Shown piece by piece: positions 17,466 through 24,792 of a stretch of DNA of 64,000 nucleotides; the stretch's first letter is position 1; every line of letters starts with the position of its first letter. Position numbers and translations under genes: made by a program. The notes under the pieces were generated by a model that did not search any database, had not been told where the DNA came from, and worked only from the letters and a program-made list of their open reading frames with translations. Origin of the DNA: Defluviitoga tunisiensis (GTDB taxonomy: Bacteria > Thermotogota > Thermotogae > Petrotogales > Petrotogaceae). The stretch is taken from contig NZ_LN824141.1 in assembly GCF_000953715.1 (NCBI RefSeq), forward strand, positions 1,552,501 through 1,616,500, read 5' to 3'.

Positions 17466-17946
17466 AAATATTAATGTATTTGAGTATAGACCGGTTAGAC
17501 CTTTTCTTCAAATACCCGAAAAAGTTTTAATGTATATTTTGCAATTAACACCCTCTTCATTTGCAAAAGTATACTTGTATTTATACAACATAAGTTACGG
17601 TATGGGTCATGATTACACAATCACTCATACTAGTGTTAGAGAAATAGCTTCAAATTTAAATATTAGTATTGGAAGAACACAAAACGCCATTACATACTTT
17701 AAGAAAATTGGCGCTATAGAAAAAATTGAATCTCGTGCTGTTATAGGTACTAAATTTAGGGTAAATGTTCCTGAATATTCATCAAACAGTGGTAATTGGT
17801 TCTTTACTACACCTGATAAGGTAAGATATTTAATGATGAAAGAAAAATTATTGACTTCGGAAAAAATAGTAACTTCCAAAATTAAAAGATATAAATCAGT
17901 TAAAAAGTCTTTAGATCAACAACTTTTTGATGAATTTAAGGAGTAA
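17446..17946 (+). CDS. Winged-helix DNA-binding protein, replication-initiator/DnaD-like architecture
   Basis: About 166 aa. Residues 35-95 read as a winged helix: FAKVYLYLYNISYGM, then TSVREIASNLNISIGRTQNAITYFKKIGAIEKIE. This resembles helix-turn-helix domains of DnaD-like and plasmid replication proteins, but it may equally be a regulator. The C-terminal third is basic (SKIKRYKSVKKS). ATG 17446 has good spacing from GGGAG; ATG 17437 is nearly on the site. It overlaps the preceding gene by 20 bases. Because it lies inside the direct-repeat-flanked segment, a mobile-element origin is possible (inference). Confidence 0.6.
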   Translation: MNQKKDKNINVFEYRPVRPFLQIPEKVLMYILQLTPSSFAKVYLYLYNISYGMGHDYTITHTSVREIASNLNISIGRTQNAITYFKKIGAIEKIESRAVIGTKFRVNVPEYSSNSGNWFFTTPDKVRYLMMKEKLLTSEKIVTSKIKRYKSVKKSLDQQLFDEFKE

Positions 17947-17950
17947 TGTC

Positions 17951-18311
17951 ACCACCCACCTCTTAAACTCTGACGAATTTTGAAGTGGGAGCTTCTAAAA
18001 AGCACTAGTTGATTAGGCTAAATGCTTAGAGTATTATCTTATCCACGAATGTATAGAAACCTCAGGATGTACAACCAAGTCTCATGCTCTGCCGGTAGTG
18101 AACAAACAGTTCTATGGGTAAGAACAATTGTTGCTACCATGAAACCGTGAATAGTGGATATTTTGATTTAAGTAAGTTAGAAGGTACTATAATTCATAGA
18201 AATGTCAGTTATAAGAAATTGACATTGATTAGTAAAGTCAAAACACTTTTATTTGAAAGGAGTGAGTAGCACATTCATCTCCACCCTATAAAGGATGGAG
18301 TATCCTGTGCT
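17951..18311 (+). mobile_element. IS200/IS605-like relic (tnpB 3'-flank/PATE-like), no transposase
   Basis: About 360 bp without coding potential, more GC-rich than its surroundings. At the left end a stem pairs CCCACCTC (17955-17962) with GAAGTGGG (17982-17989), followed by AGCTTCT. That pattern is often seen downstream of tnpB in IS200/IS605 elements. At the right end a long hairpin (18268-18311) has a typical subterminal palindrome. Smaller hairpins (ATGTCA/TGACAT, GTTCT/AGAAC) lie between. Known from the family: this 3' flank encodes the omega (guide) RNA of TnpB. No tnpA or tnpB remains here, so it is a non-autonomous remnant or an orphan structured RNA. Identification is by pattern only. 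Confidence 0.5.
18268..18311 (+). repeat. Imperfect palindrome: right-end hairpin of the IS605-like relic
   Basis: Outer stem AGCACA/TGTGCT and inner stem CTCCACCCT/AGGATGGAG with one mismatch and an ATAA loop. It sits between a ribosome-binding-like GAAAGGAG (18255-18262) and the start codon of the next gene. Confidence 0.7.
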
Positions 18312-18319
18312 TAAAATGG

Positions 18320-19408
18320 ATGAATCAGCCAACTATCAATTTAGTAATAGATAAATCAAACCAAAATATGGTATTGCCATTTTTATCTAAGGAAACCTCT
18401 ATAGATAAAATGCTAACAAATGTTGGAGAAATAATATATATAAAAAATGGTATGGCTATAATAGAATATGATGATTCATTTCTATTTTTAAAATATGATG
18501 AAAGGCTTCCCCTTCATGAAGGTTCTAAAGTTAAACTAAATTTCACTGATAATTTAAAAAATGCAAAAACAAATATTCAGATGAAGCTTCTTGGCGAATT
18601 TTTCAAAAATGAAATCAACATAAATATAAAATTTCTTCAAAATAGTAATTGTAATATTATAAGAATATATGATAGAAACATAACCAACACGCAAAAATTA
18701 AGGCTTGTAAATTGGCTGAATGATTTCTTATCTGAATTCGATAAAAAATGTAATGATCTTATGTTTGATAAATTTCAGAAGGATGATATAAATTCGTGTG
18801 GACTATTTGTAAAAAAAGTTTTAGAAAAATTAATCAATTCAATATATTTAAATTCTTTTACTTTTCCCTCACCTACTGAAATAGCAAAAAAAATTACTAA
18901 TTACATTAAATTTTTTCTCTTTAATGAACAAGATTATACATCTGAAAATAATTCTTTTAAAAAATTTATAGAAGATGAAACGCAAGATATTCAAGAAGGA
19001 ATAATTAGACAGAAAAAAATAAACATTAATAAAGAAAAAATATCTTTTGAAAATATCAAAATTGATAAAAATATAGACTCATACCTTAAAATAAAAAATC
19101 TAGTAAATCAAGAACAACATACGGTTATTTTTACTATAATATTTAACCTTCCTATATATTTACATATTGATCAAGACTACAATCAAGATTCATATAAAAA
19201 AAACAATGAACATGTATATAAATTCTCAATCGTTTTACTAACTAAAAAATTTGGCGTTGTTGAAAGTAATATCAACTTAATAAATAATACTATCTATATT
19301 ACTTTTGAACTAGAGAAAAACAAAGAATACTTTTTATCTAAGATACCTGATTTAAAACAAAGTTTATTAGAAAATAAATTTAATATTGAAAATATTAATG
19401 TTTTATGA
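18320..19408 (+). CDS. Unknown protein with FliK-like (flagellar hook-length control) C-terminal domain
   Basis: A 362-aa hydrophilic, Asn/Lys/Ile-rich protein with no signal or membrane segment. Residues 15-90 include a small beta-rich region (VGEIIYIKNGMAIIEYDD). The last 70 residues (roughly FSIVLLTKKFGVVESNINL, then ITFELEKNKEYFLSKIPDLK and a final short strand) follow the pattern of FliK C-terminal domains: a beta hairpin, then a helix pair ending in a strand. This is a weak, eye-level similarity. The ATG at 18320 lacks a site at normal distance; the nearest, GAAAGGAG, is separated by the 44-base palindrome. The start is therefore uncertain, and the gene may have been disturbed by insertion. 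Confidence 0.5.
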   Translation: MNQPTINLVIDKSNQNMVLPFLSKETSIDKMLTNVGEIIYIKNGMAIIEYDDSFLFLKYDERLPLHEGSKVKLNFTDNLKNAKTNIQMKLLGEFFKNEININIKFLQNSNCNIIRIYDRNITNTQKLRLVNWLNDFLSEFDKKCNDLMFDKFQKDDINSCGLFVKKVLEKLINSIYLNSFTFPSPTEIAKKITNYIKFFLFNEQDYTSENNSFKKFIEDETQDIQEGIIRQKKININKEKISFENIKIDKNIDSYLKIKNLVNQEQHTVIFTIIFNLPIYLHIDQDYNQDSYKKNNEHVYKFSIVLLTKKFGVVESNINLINNTIYITFELEKNKEYFLSKIPDLKQSLLENKFNIENINVL

Positions 19409-19438
19409 TAATTTATTATTAATATGATAAATAACAAT

Positions 19439-19454
19439 TATCGTTCAAGTATTA
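19439..19454 (+). repeat. Direct repeat, right copy (TATCGTTCAAGTATTA)
   Basis: Exact copy of 17024-17039, with TATGATAA at 19423-19430 in matching position. It closes the 2.4-kb segment just before the eno terminator. Confidence 0.8.
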
Positions 19455-19486
19455 GCTTAATAATTTACCTACCATATAAAATTTAT

Positions 19487-19518
19487 AAAAAAGTCGGCTA
19501 ATTTATGCCGACTTTTTT
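19487..19518. terminator. Terminator downstream of eno
   Basis: AAAAAAGTCGGC pairs perfectly with GCCGACTTTTTT around an 8-nt loop. The A- and T-runs make it a strong intrinsic terminator for both strands; eno ends 10 bases away. Confidence 0.92.
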
Positions 19519-19528
19519 ACTGAGAAAA

Positions 19529-20833
19529 TTATTTATTTTTTATAGAATAAAATGCCTTCAAACCTCTAAATTCTCCAACCTCTCCAAGATTTTCTTCAAT
19601 CCTTAATAATCGGTTATATTTCGCAATTCTATCAGTTCTTGATAAAGAACCAGTTTTGATGAAACCAGCGTTAGTTCCAACTGAAAAATCTGCAATAAAT
19701 GTATCTTCTGATTCTCCTGACCTATGAGAAACAACTGCGGTCATTCCATTTTTATATGCTAACTCGATAGCGTCTAAAGTTTCAGTAACAGTTCCAATTT
19801 GATTTAACTTAATTAGAATAGAATTTGTTGCATTAACTTCAATACCCTTCTGTAATCTTTTTACATTAGTTACATATAAATCATCACCGACTACTTGTAT
19901 TTTGTTTCTTACCTTTGCTGTAAAGTTAGAATAAGTATCCCAATCTTCTTGGTCAAATGGATCTTCTATAGATTTTATAGGATATTTATTGATTAAATTG
20001 ATATAATATTCAGAAAGTTCATTTCCACTCATTTCTTTTCCATCTATAGAATACTTTTTGGTTTCTTCATTATAAAACTCAGAAGCAGCAGCATCTAAAG
20101 CAATAAACACTTGTTCCCCAGGCTTATATCCGGCAAGTTGAATTGCTTTAATTATGTATTCAATAGCTTCTTCGTTTGAATTAAGATTAGGTGCAAATCC
20201 ACCTTCATCACCCACGGATGTAATATGACCTTCTTTTTTCAATAACTTTTTTAAATGTTGAAATATTTCAGCTCCTGCTCTAAGTGCATCTTTAAAATTA
20301 GAAAAACCAGCAGGCATAATCATGAACTCTTGAATATCTAAGTTATTATCTGCATGCTCTCCACCATTAATTATATTCATCATAGGAACGGGCAGTACCT
20401 TAGCATTCACACCCCCTATATATTTATAGAGAGGTATACCTAAAGATTTCGCAGCCGCTCGAGCTACAGCCATTGAAACTGCTAAAATTGCATTTGCCCC
20501 TAGATTTTGTTTATTTTCTGTTCCATCCAATTCTAACATTGTTTTGTCAACTTTCACTTGATCAAAAGCATTAAGTCCAACAACTTCCTCAGCTATAATT
20601 TCATTAACATTTTTTACTGCTTTGGTTACTCCTTTTCCAAGAAAATAATTGGGATCTCCATCTCTTAATTCTAAAGCTTCAAATTTTCCTGTAGACGCAC
20701 CTGACGGAACAATGGCTGATGCTTTTGTTCCACTTGACAAAAGAACCATCGCTTCAACCGTTGGATTGCCTCTTGAATCCAAAACTTCTCTAGCTTGAAC
20801 AGCGAATATTTCGTTATAATAACCACCGAACAA
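19529..20833 (-). CDS. eno: Enolase
   Basis: Glycolytic 2-phosphoglycerate dehydratase, about 434 aa. Diagnostic segments are [15 protein letters not shown] near the start, GASTG with the flexible loop, the metal ligand Asp in [10 protein letters not shown] and Glu in [21 protein letters not shown], the catalytic Lys in [11 protein letters not shown] and [14 protein letters not shown]. The start is taken as TTG 20833, six nt after AGGAGGTG; an in-frame GTG at 20842 is part of that ribosome-binding site. It follows pyrH on the same strand and ends at a strong terminator. Confidence 0.97.
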   Translation of the reverse strand: MFGGYYNEIFAVQAREVLDSRGNPTVEAMVLLSSGTKASAIVPSGASTGKFEALELRDGDPNYFLGKGVTKAVKNVNEIIAEEVVGLNAFDQVKVDKTMLELDGTENKQNLGANAILAVSMAVARAAAKSLGIPLYKYIGGVNAKVLPVPMMNIINGGEHADNNLDIQEFMIMPAGFSNFKDALRAGAEIFQHLKKLLKKEGHITSVGDEGGFAPNLNSNEEAIEYIIKAIQLAGYKPGEQVFIALDAAASEFYNEETKKYSIDGKEMSGNELSEYYINLINKYPIKSIEDPFDQEDWDTYSNFTAKVRNKIQVVGDDLYVTNVKRLQKGIEVNATNSILIKLNQIGTVTETLDAIELAYKNGMTAVVSHRSGESEDTFIADFSVGTNAGFIKTGSLSRTDRIAKYNRLLRIEENLGEVGEFRGLKAFYSIKNK

Positions 20834-20889
20834 TAAAAACACCTCCTGTTTGAAAATAAAAATAAAAAATAATTTTATTCAATAAATAT

Positions 20890-21600
20890 TTAATCTTCTG
20901 GATAAACAAGAGTACCTATTTCTTCACCTTTCACCGCTTTTAATAAGCTTCCTTTATCAAAAAAATTGATAATTATTATAGGAAGTTTATTTCTTTGACA
21001 AATAGAAAAAGCCTCTGTATCCATTACTTTTATATCTTGACTTATAGCATCACTAAAAGAAATTTTATCAATTTTATATGAATCAGGAAATTCTTTAGGG
21101 TCTTTGTTATATATACCATTTACCTTCGTAGCTTTAATTAAAATTTCTGCATCCATTTCAACCGCTCTAAGAGCAGCAGCAGTATCAGTAGTAAAAAGCG
21201 GGTTCGAGGTACCTCCAGCAAAAATGACAATATATTCTTGTTCAAAATAGAAATCAACCAAATCATATTTAAATGGCATAACAGAAGGTAAATTAACAGT
21301 GTTTGAAAAAACAATACTTTTAAAACCATTTTTATCCAGAAAATGTTTTAAATAAATAGAATTCATAACGGTACCCAGCATGCCTAACTGATCAGCCATC
21401 TTTGTTTTAAATCCTTCAAGTTCAAGTTCTTTACCTCTAAAAACATTACCTGCACCTATGACAATACCTATTTTGACATTTAAATCGTAAACCTTTTTTA
21501 ATTCACTAACTAAATAATTAGAAAAATTTGTGTCAAATCCTTTTTTTCCTTCACCGGATAGAGCTTCTCCACTCAATTTTAACAATATTTTTTTATACAT
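20890..21600 (-). CDS. pyrH: UMP kinase
   Basis: Phosphorylates UMP to UDP; bacterial amino-acid-kinase fold, 236 aa. The N-terminal nucleotide loop is LLKLSGEALSG, the UMP-binding region GIVIGAGNVFRG, then DQLGMLGTVMNS and FAGGTSNPLFTTDTAAALRA. KATKVNGIYNKDP is the family signature. It lies downstream of tsf, a common neighbour, but a terminator at 21657-21691 separates the two, so pyrH expression depends on read-through or its own promoter. Confidence 0.96.
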   Translation of the reverse strand: MYKKILLKLSGEALSGEGKKGFDTNFSNYLVSELKKVYDLNVKIGIVIGAGNVFRGKELELEGFKTKMADQLGMLGTVMNSIYLKHFLDKNGFKSIVFSNTVNLPSVMPFKYDLVDFYFEQEYIVIFAGGTSNPLFTTDTAAALRAVEMDAEILIKATKVNGIYNKDPKEFPDSYKIDKISFSDAISQDIKVMDTEAFSICQRNKLPIIIINFFDKGSLLKAVKGEEIGTLVYPED

Positions 21601-21656
21601 AGATTAGACAAGCTCCTTTCAACAATAGTTTATACACAAAAAGGTGTGTATTAAAA

Positions 21657-21691
21657 AATCAAAAAGAGTGGAAATTCCGCTCTTTTTGATT
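21657..21691 (-). terminator. Terminator between tsf and pyrH
   Basis: Long stem (AATCAAAAAGAG arm) closing on a GGAATTTCC core, just after the tsf stop codon. On the minus strand it ends in TTTTTGATTTTTT. Confidence 0.85.
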
Positions 21692-21697
21692 TTGATC

Positions 21698-22291
21698 TTA
21701 TTCACCCACAGCAAATCTAGCAAATTTTGCTATAGTAATATTTTCTCCAACTTTTGCAACTAATTCAGTAATTAAATCTTTGATTTTTTCCCCTTCTCCA
21801 AAAACATATTCTTGTTCTAATAAACATTGTTCTTGAAAAAATTTCTCTAATTTATTTTCAATTATTTTTTCTCTAACATTTTCTGGTTTATTTGAATCTT
21901 TAAGTTCCTCAGCATATATTTCTTTTTCTTTATTTATCACTTCTTCTGGTACTTCTTCTCTTGAAATCCATTGAGGGTTCATTGAAGCGATTTGGAAACA
22001 AATTTTCTTAGCTAATTCATGAAACTCATCTGTTCTCGCAACAAAATCTGTTTCACATCCCAAAAGGAGCAATACACCTATCTTTTCATTATGGTGGATA
22101 TAAGAATATACTATACCTTCTTTAGTGGCCCTATCTGCTTTTTTTGCAGCTTTTATTGCACCTCTTTTTCTTAATATCTCTACTGCCTTATCAACATCTC
22201 CATCAGCCTCTTCTAAGGCACTTTTACAATCTAGCATTCCTGCTCCAGTAGTACTTCTTAATATTTTAATTTTTTCAATAGATACTTCCAT
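21698..22291 (-). CDS. tsf: Elongation factor Ts
   Basis: Nucleotide exchange factor for EF-Tu. At 197 aa it is the short form with a single core domain, as in Thermus and Thermotoga relatives. The N-terminal UBA-like domain IKILRSTTGAGMLDCKSALEEADGD is unmistakable, and the core includes CETDFVARTDEFHELAKKI. ATG follows GGAGGTTGAG. The usual upstream partner rpsB is absent; instead a copy of the dispersed repeat lies directly upstream, so tsf appears to be transcribed on its own. Confidence 0.96.
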   Translation of the reverse strand: MEVSIEKIKILRSTTGAGMLDCKSALEEADGDVDKAVEILRKRGAIKAAKKADRATKEGIVYSYIHHNEKIGVLLLLGCETDFVARTDEFHELAKKICFQIASMNPQWISREEVPEEVINKEKEIYAEELKDSNKPENVREKIIENKLEKFFQEQCLLEQEYVFGEGEKIKDLITELVAKVGENITIAKFARFAVGE

Positions 22292-22320
22292 TAACTCAAC
22301 CTCCTATTTATATTTATTTT

Positions 22321-22490
22321 TACTGTCTTCAAAAATTCTAAAATCCTCATTATATGTATGTTTCAGATTTAATCATTTATACAAACTATCTCCTTAATTC
22401 TAATACTCACTAAATCGTAATTTCATTAACCTTTTAGGTACTTGTAGCAAGAGAAGGAGAAGGATTACAACCTGAACCCATTATAAATTC
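22321..22490 (-). repeat. Dispersed upstream repeat, copy C (before tsf)
   Basis: On the minus strand: GAATTTATAATGGGTTCAGG, then GCTACAAGTACC, TAGAATTAAGGAGATA, GTTTGTATAAATG, ACATATAATGAGG (box at 22349-22354) and TAGAATTTTTGAAGACAGTA. The box is 58 nt before the tsf start. Confidence 0.85.
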
Positions 22491-22687
22491 TTTAAAATAT
22501 ATCTAATATATAACTCTGATTCTGCTTGTTTGCTTTTTCTTTCACTAATTAAGTTTACTTTCATGCTTAAATGTTAATAAATATCTTTTATAGAGCATTC
22601 ATTTATATATTTATAACATAAATTTTTACTTATTTATTCTAACACAACAAATATTAATTTGCAATAAAAAACTGACTCAGTATATTG
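22491..22687. other. Intergenic stretch between coaD and repeat copy C
   Basis: About 200 AT-rich bases with no open frame or convincing hairpin. Together with copy C it makes a gap of nearly 400 bp between coaD and tsf. Confidence 0.4.
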
Positions 22688-23173
22688 TTATTTTAGTAAT
22701 TTTTCTTTTAATCTATCTTCTACGAACTTGGATACCCATTTACTAACATCACCACCATATTGGGCAATTTCTTTAATCATCGAAGACGATATAAAAGAAT
22801 ATTTAGTATCAGCCATTAAAAAAAATACTTCTAACTGAGGTAATAAAGATTTGTTTGCATGTGCCATCTGTAATTCATATTCAAAATCGCTTACTGCTCT
22901 GAGACCTCTTATTAAGTTATAAATTCTGTGGTTTTTTAAGTAATCAACTAATAAACCATCATATACATCTACAACAACATTTTGCATATGCTCAAAATCT
23001 CTCTTCACCATTTCTACACGCTCTGAAAGGGAAAAAAGATATTTTTTCTGAGGGTTGTTCATAACAATAACATAAATTTTATCAAATCTATCTCCAACTC
23101 TCTCTACAATATTGACATGTCCATTAGTAATAGGATCAAAACTTCCAGGATAAGCTGCATCTTGTTTTGGCAT
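22688..23173 (-). CDS. coaD: Phosphopantetheine adenylyltransferase
   Basis: Fourth step of coenzyme A synthesis: transfers AMP from ATP to 4'-phosphopantetheine. 161 aa, the normal size. The nucleotidyl-transferase motif YPGSFDPITNGHVNIVERV lies at residues 8-26 and the C-terminal KYSFISSSMIKEIA motif near 123-136. IRGLRAVSDFEYE near 89 is family-specific. It is the last gene of a minus-strand run starting at ftsY and begins 20 bases after mnmA. Confidence 0.96.
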   Translation of the reverse strand: MPKQDAAYPGSFDPITNGHVNIVERVGDRFDKIYVIVMNNPQKKYLFSLSERVEMVKRDFEHMQNVVVDVYDGLLVDYLKNHRIYNLIRGLRAVSDFEYELQMAHANKSLLPQLEVFFLMADTKYSFISSSMIKEIAQYGGDVSKWVSKFVEDRLKEKLLK

Positions 23174-23193
23174 TATTATATCCCCAATCTATA

Positions 23194-24285
23194 TTAATCA
23201 GTTATTATTCCAGAAGCTAATATCACTCCGTCTTCATCATAAATAGTTGCAAACTGACCTGGTGTTACTGCAAAAATTGGTTCTTTAAAATTAACTTTAA
23301 TAACATCATCTGCAATCTTTGTAACAGTTGCAGGTTTTTCTTCACTTTTTTTTCGTACTCTACACAATCCATCAATAGTTTTAAAATCGATTAAAAAATT
23401 AACCTTAGTAGCAATAAGTTCATGTGAATATAATTTTTCTGTTGGTGCCATTACTAAAATATTTTTCTCTGGAATAATTTTGTATACATGAAGCTTAATC
23501 GGTGGAGATTTATAATATCTTATACCGGATCGTTGCCCTATCGTATAATTTAAATATCCATCATGAATGCCTATTTCATTGCCCTCTAAATCTAAAACCT
23601 TTCCTTCCTGAACATTAATCCCATTTTCTCTTAAAAATCTTCTGTAATCATTATCTGGAATAAAACAAAGTTCTTGACTATCCTTTTTGTTAGCTACACT
23701 TAGATCTAATTTTTGAGCCATTTGTCTGATTTCAGACTTATACATTTTCCCTAAGGGGAAAAGTAGATAAGGAACTACATCTTTCTTTATATACGATAGA
23801 AAATACGATTGATCTTTATAATTATCTACACCTTTCTTTAATACTTCAGAACTATATTTTCTTGAATATTCTCTAATTATATAATGTCCACTAGATATGT
23901 AATTTGCACCTATTTTCTTGCATATATCTATAGCTTTTCCAAATTTAAAATATCTATTACATAAAATACAAGGATTAGGAGTTTTACCAAATTTATATGT
24001 CTCTATAAAGTAATCGATTATTTTTTCTTTAAACTCATCCTTTATATCAACTATTTGAAAATCATCTAATTTTAATTTTTCGGCAACTTTGATTGCATCT
24101 GTTGTATCTGAAGGACTACAACATACTTTTTGTTTTTCAGGATATAAGGAAAACAAAATGTCATTTACAGTTTTAAAATGAAGACCATACACTTTATAAT
24201 TTTGGGATTTTAATAAATAAGCAGCTATTGAACTATCAACTCCGCCACTCATTAGAATAACTACCTTTTTTATATCAGCTGTCAA
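23194..24285 (-). CDS. mnmA: tRNA-specific 2-thiouridylase
   Basis: Thiolates U34 of Lys, Glu and Gln tRNAs with ATP and a sulfur carrier. 363 aa. PP-loop LMSGGVDSSIAAYLL at residues 11-25; the first catalytic Cys lies in TPNPCILCNRYFKFG near 102 and the second in DSQELCFIP near 200. TIGQRSGI is conserved. The start TTG 24285 overlaps the end of the Rrf2 regulator gene by 11 bases. Pairing with an Rrf2/IscR-like regulator suggests sulfur or Fe-S control (inference from context). Confidence 0.95.
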   Translation of the reverse strand: MTADIKKVVILMSGGVDSSIAAYLLKSQNYKVYGLHFKTVNDILFSLYPEKQKVCCSPSDTTDAIKVAEKLKLDDFQIVDIKDEFKEKIIDYFIETYKFGKTPNPCILCNRYFKFGKAIDICKKIGANYISSGHYIIREYSRKYSSEVLKKGVDNYKDQSYFLSYIKKDVVPYLLFPLGKMYKSEIRQMAQKLDLSVANKKDSQELCFIPDNDYRRFLRENGINVQEGKVLDLEGNEIGIHDGYLNYTIGQRSGIRYYKSPPIKLHVYKIIPEKNILVMAPTEKLYSHELIATKVNFLIDFKTIDGLCRVRKKSEEKPATVTKIADDVIKVNFKEPIFAVTPGQFATIYDEDGVILASGIITD

Positions 24286-24748
24286 TCTCTACTTTACTCT
24301 CCTTGTCTAAAGTTTTTGCTCTTTCTAAATTTGCTACAGCAGTGCCATAATCTATAATATCCTGTAATGTCAATTTATCCAATTCCAAAATCATCGCATT
24401 ATGTACTCTTTTCCACACAAACTCTACTGCACAGTTTATTTCTAATTTACATTCACCTGTAATGCAATCATAAGATTGTAATGGATTGTCAAGTACCTTC
24501 ACTATTTCACTCAATTTGAGATTTTTTGGGTCTTTAGCTAAAACATAACCTCCATATTTTCCTCTTATTGATTTTAATATGCCCGCTTCTCTTAACTCAC
24601 TAAATATTTTTTCAAGAAAATCTTTGGGAATATTTTGTCTTTCAGACAATTCAGAAATAGTTACACGTTCTTTTCCTTCATCTTTAGTTAGCACTGCCAA
24701 TTCAAATAAAGCTCTTAATGCATAGCTACTTTTAACTGTAAGAGCCAT
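24275..24748 (-). CDS. Rrf2-family transcriptional regulator, IscR/CymR-like
   Basis: 157 aa. The winged helix comprises SYALRALFELAVLTKDE and ISELSERQNIPKDFLEKIF, followed by the wing IRGKYGGYVLAK, all standard for Rrf2. Three cysteines in CITGECKLEINC (about residues 96-107) have the spacing used by IscR-like members to hold an Fe-S cluster, so redox or Fe-S sensing is likely. It overlaps mnmA; no iscS/iscU is nearby. Target genes are unknown, though mnmA and itself are plausible. Confidence 0.88.
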   Translation of the reverse strand: MALTVKSSYALRALFELAVLTKDEGKERVTISELSERQNIPKDFLEKIFSELREAGILKSIRGKYGGYVLAKDPKNLKLSEIVKVLDNPLQSYDCITGECKLEINCAVEFVWKRVHNAMILELDKLTLQDIIDYGTAVANLERAKTLDKESKVEIDS

Positions 24749-24792
24749 TTTAAACTCACCTCATTTTTAAACATCTAAATTCTTAACCTTGA

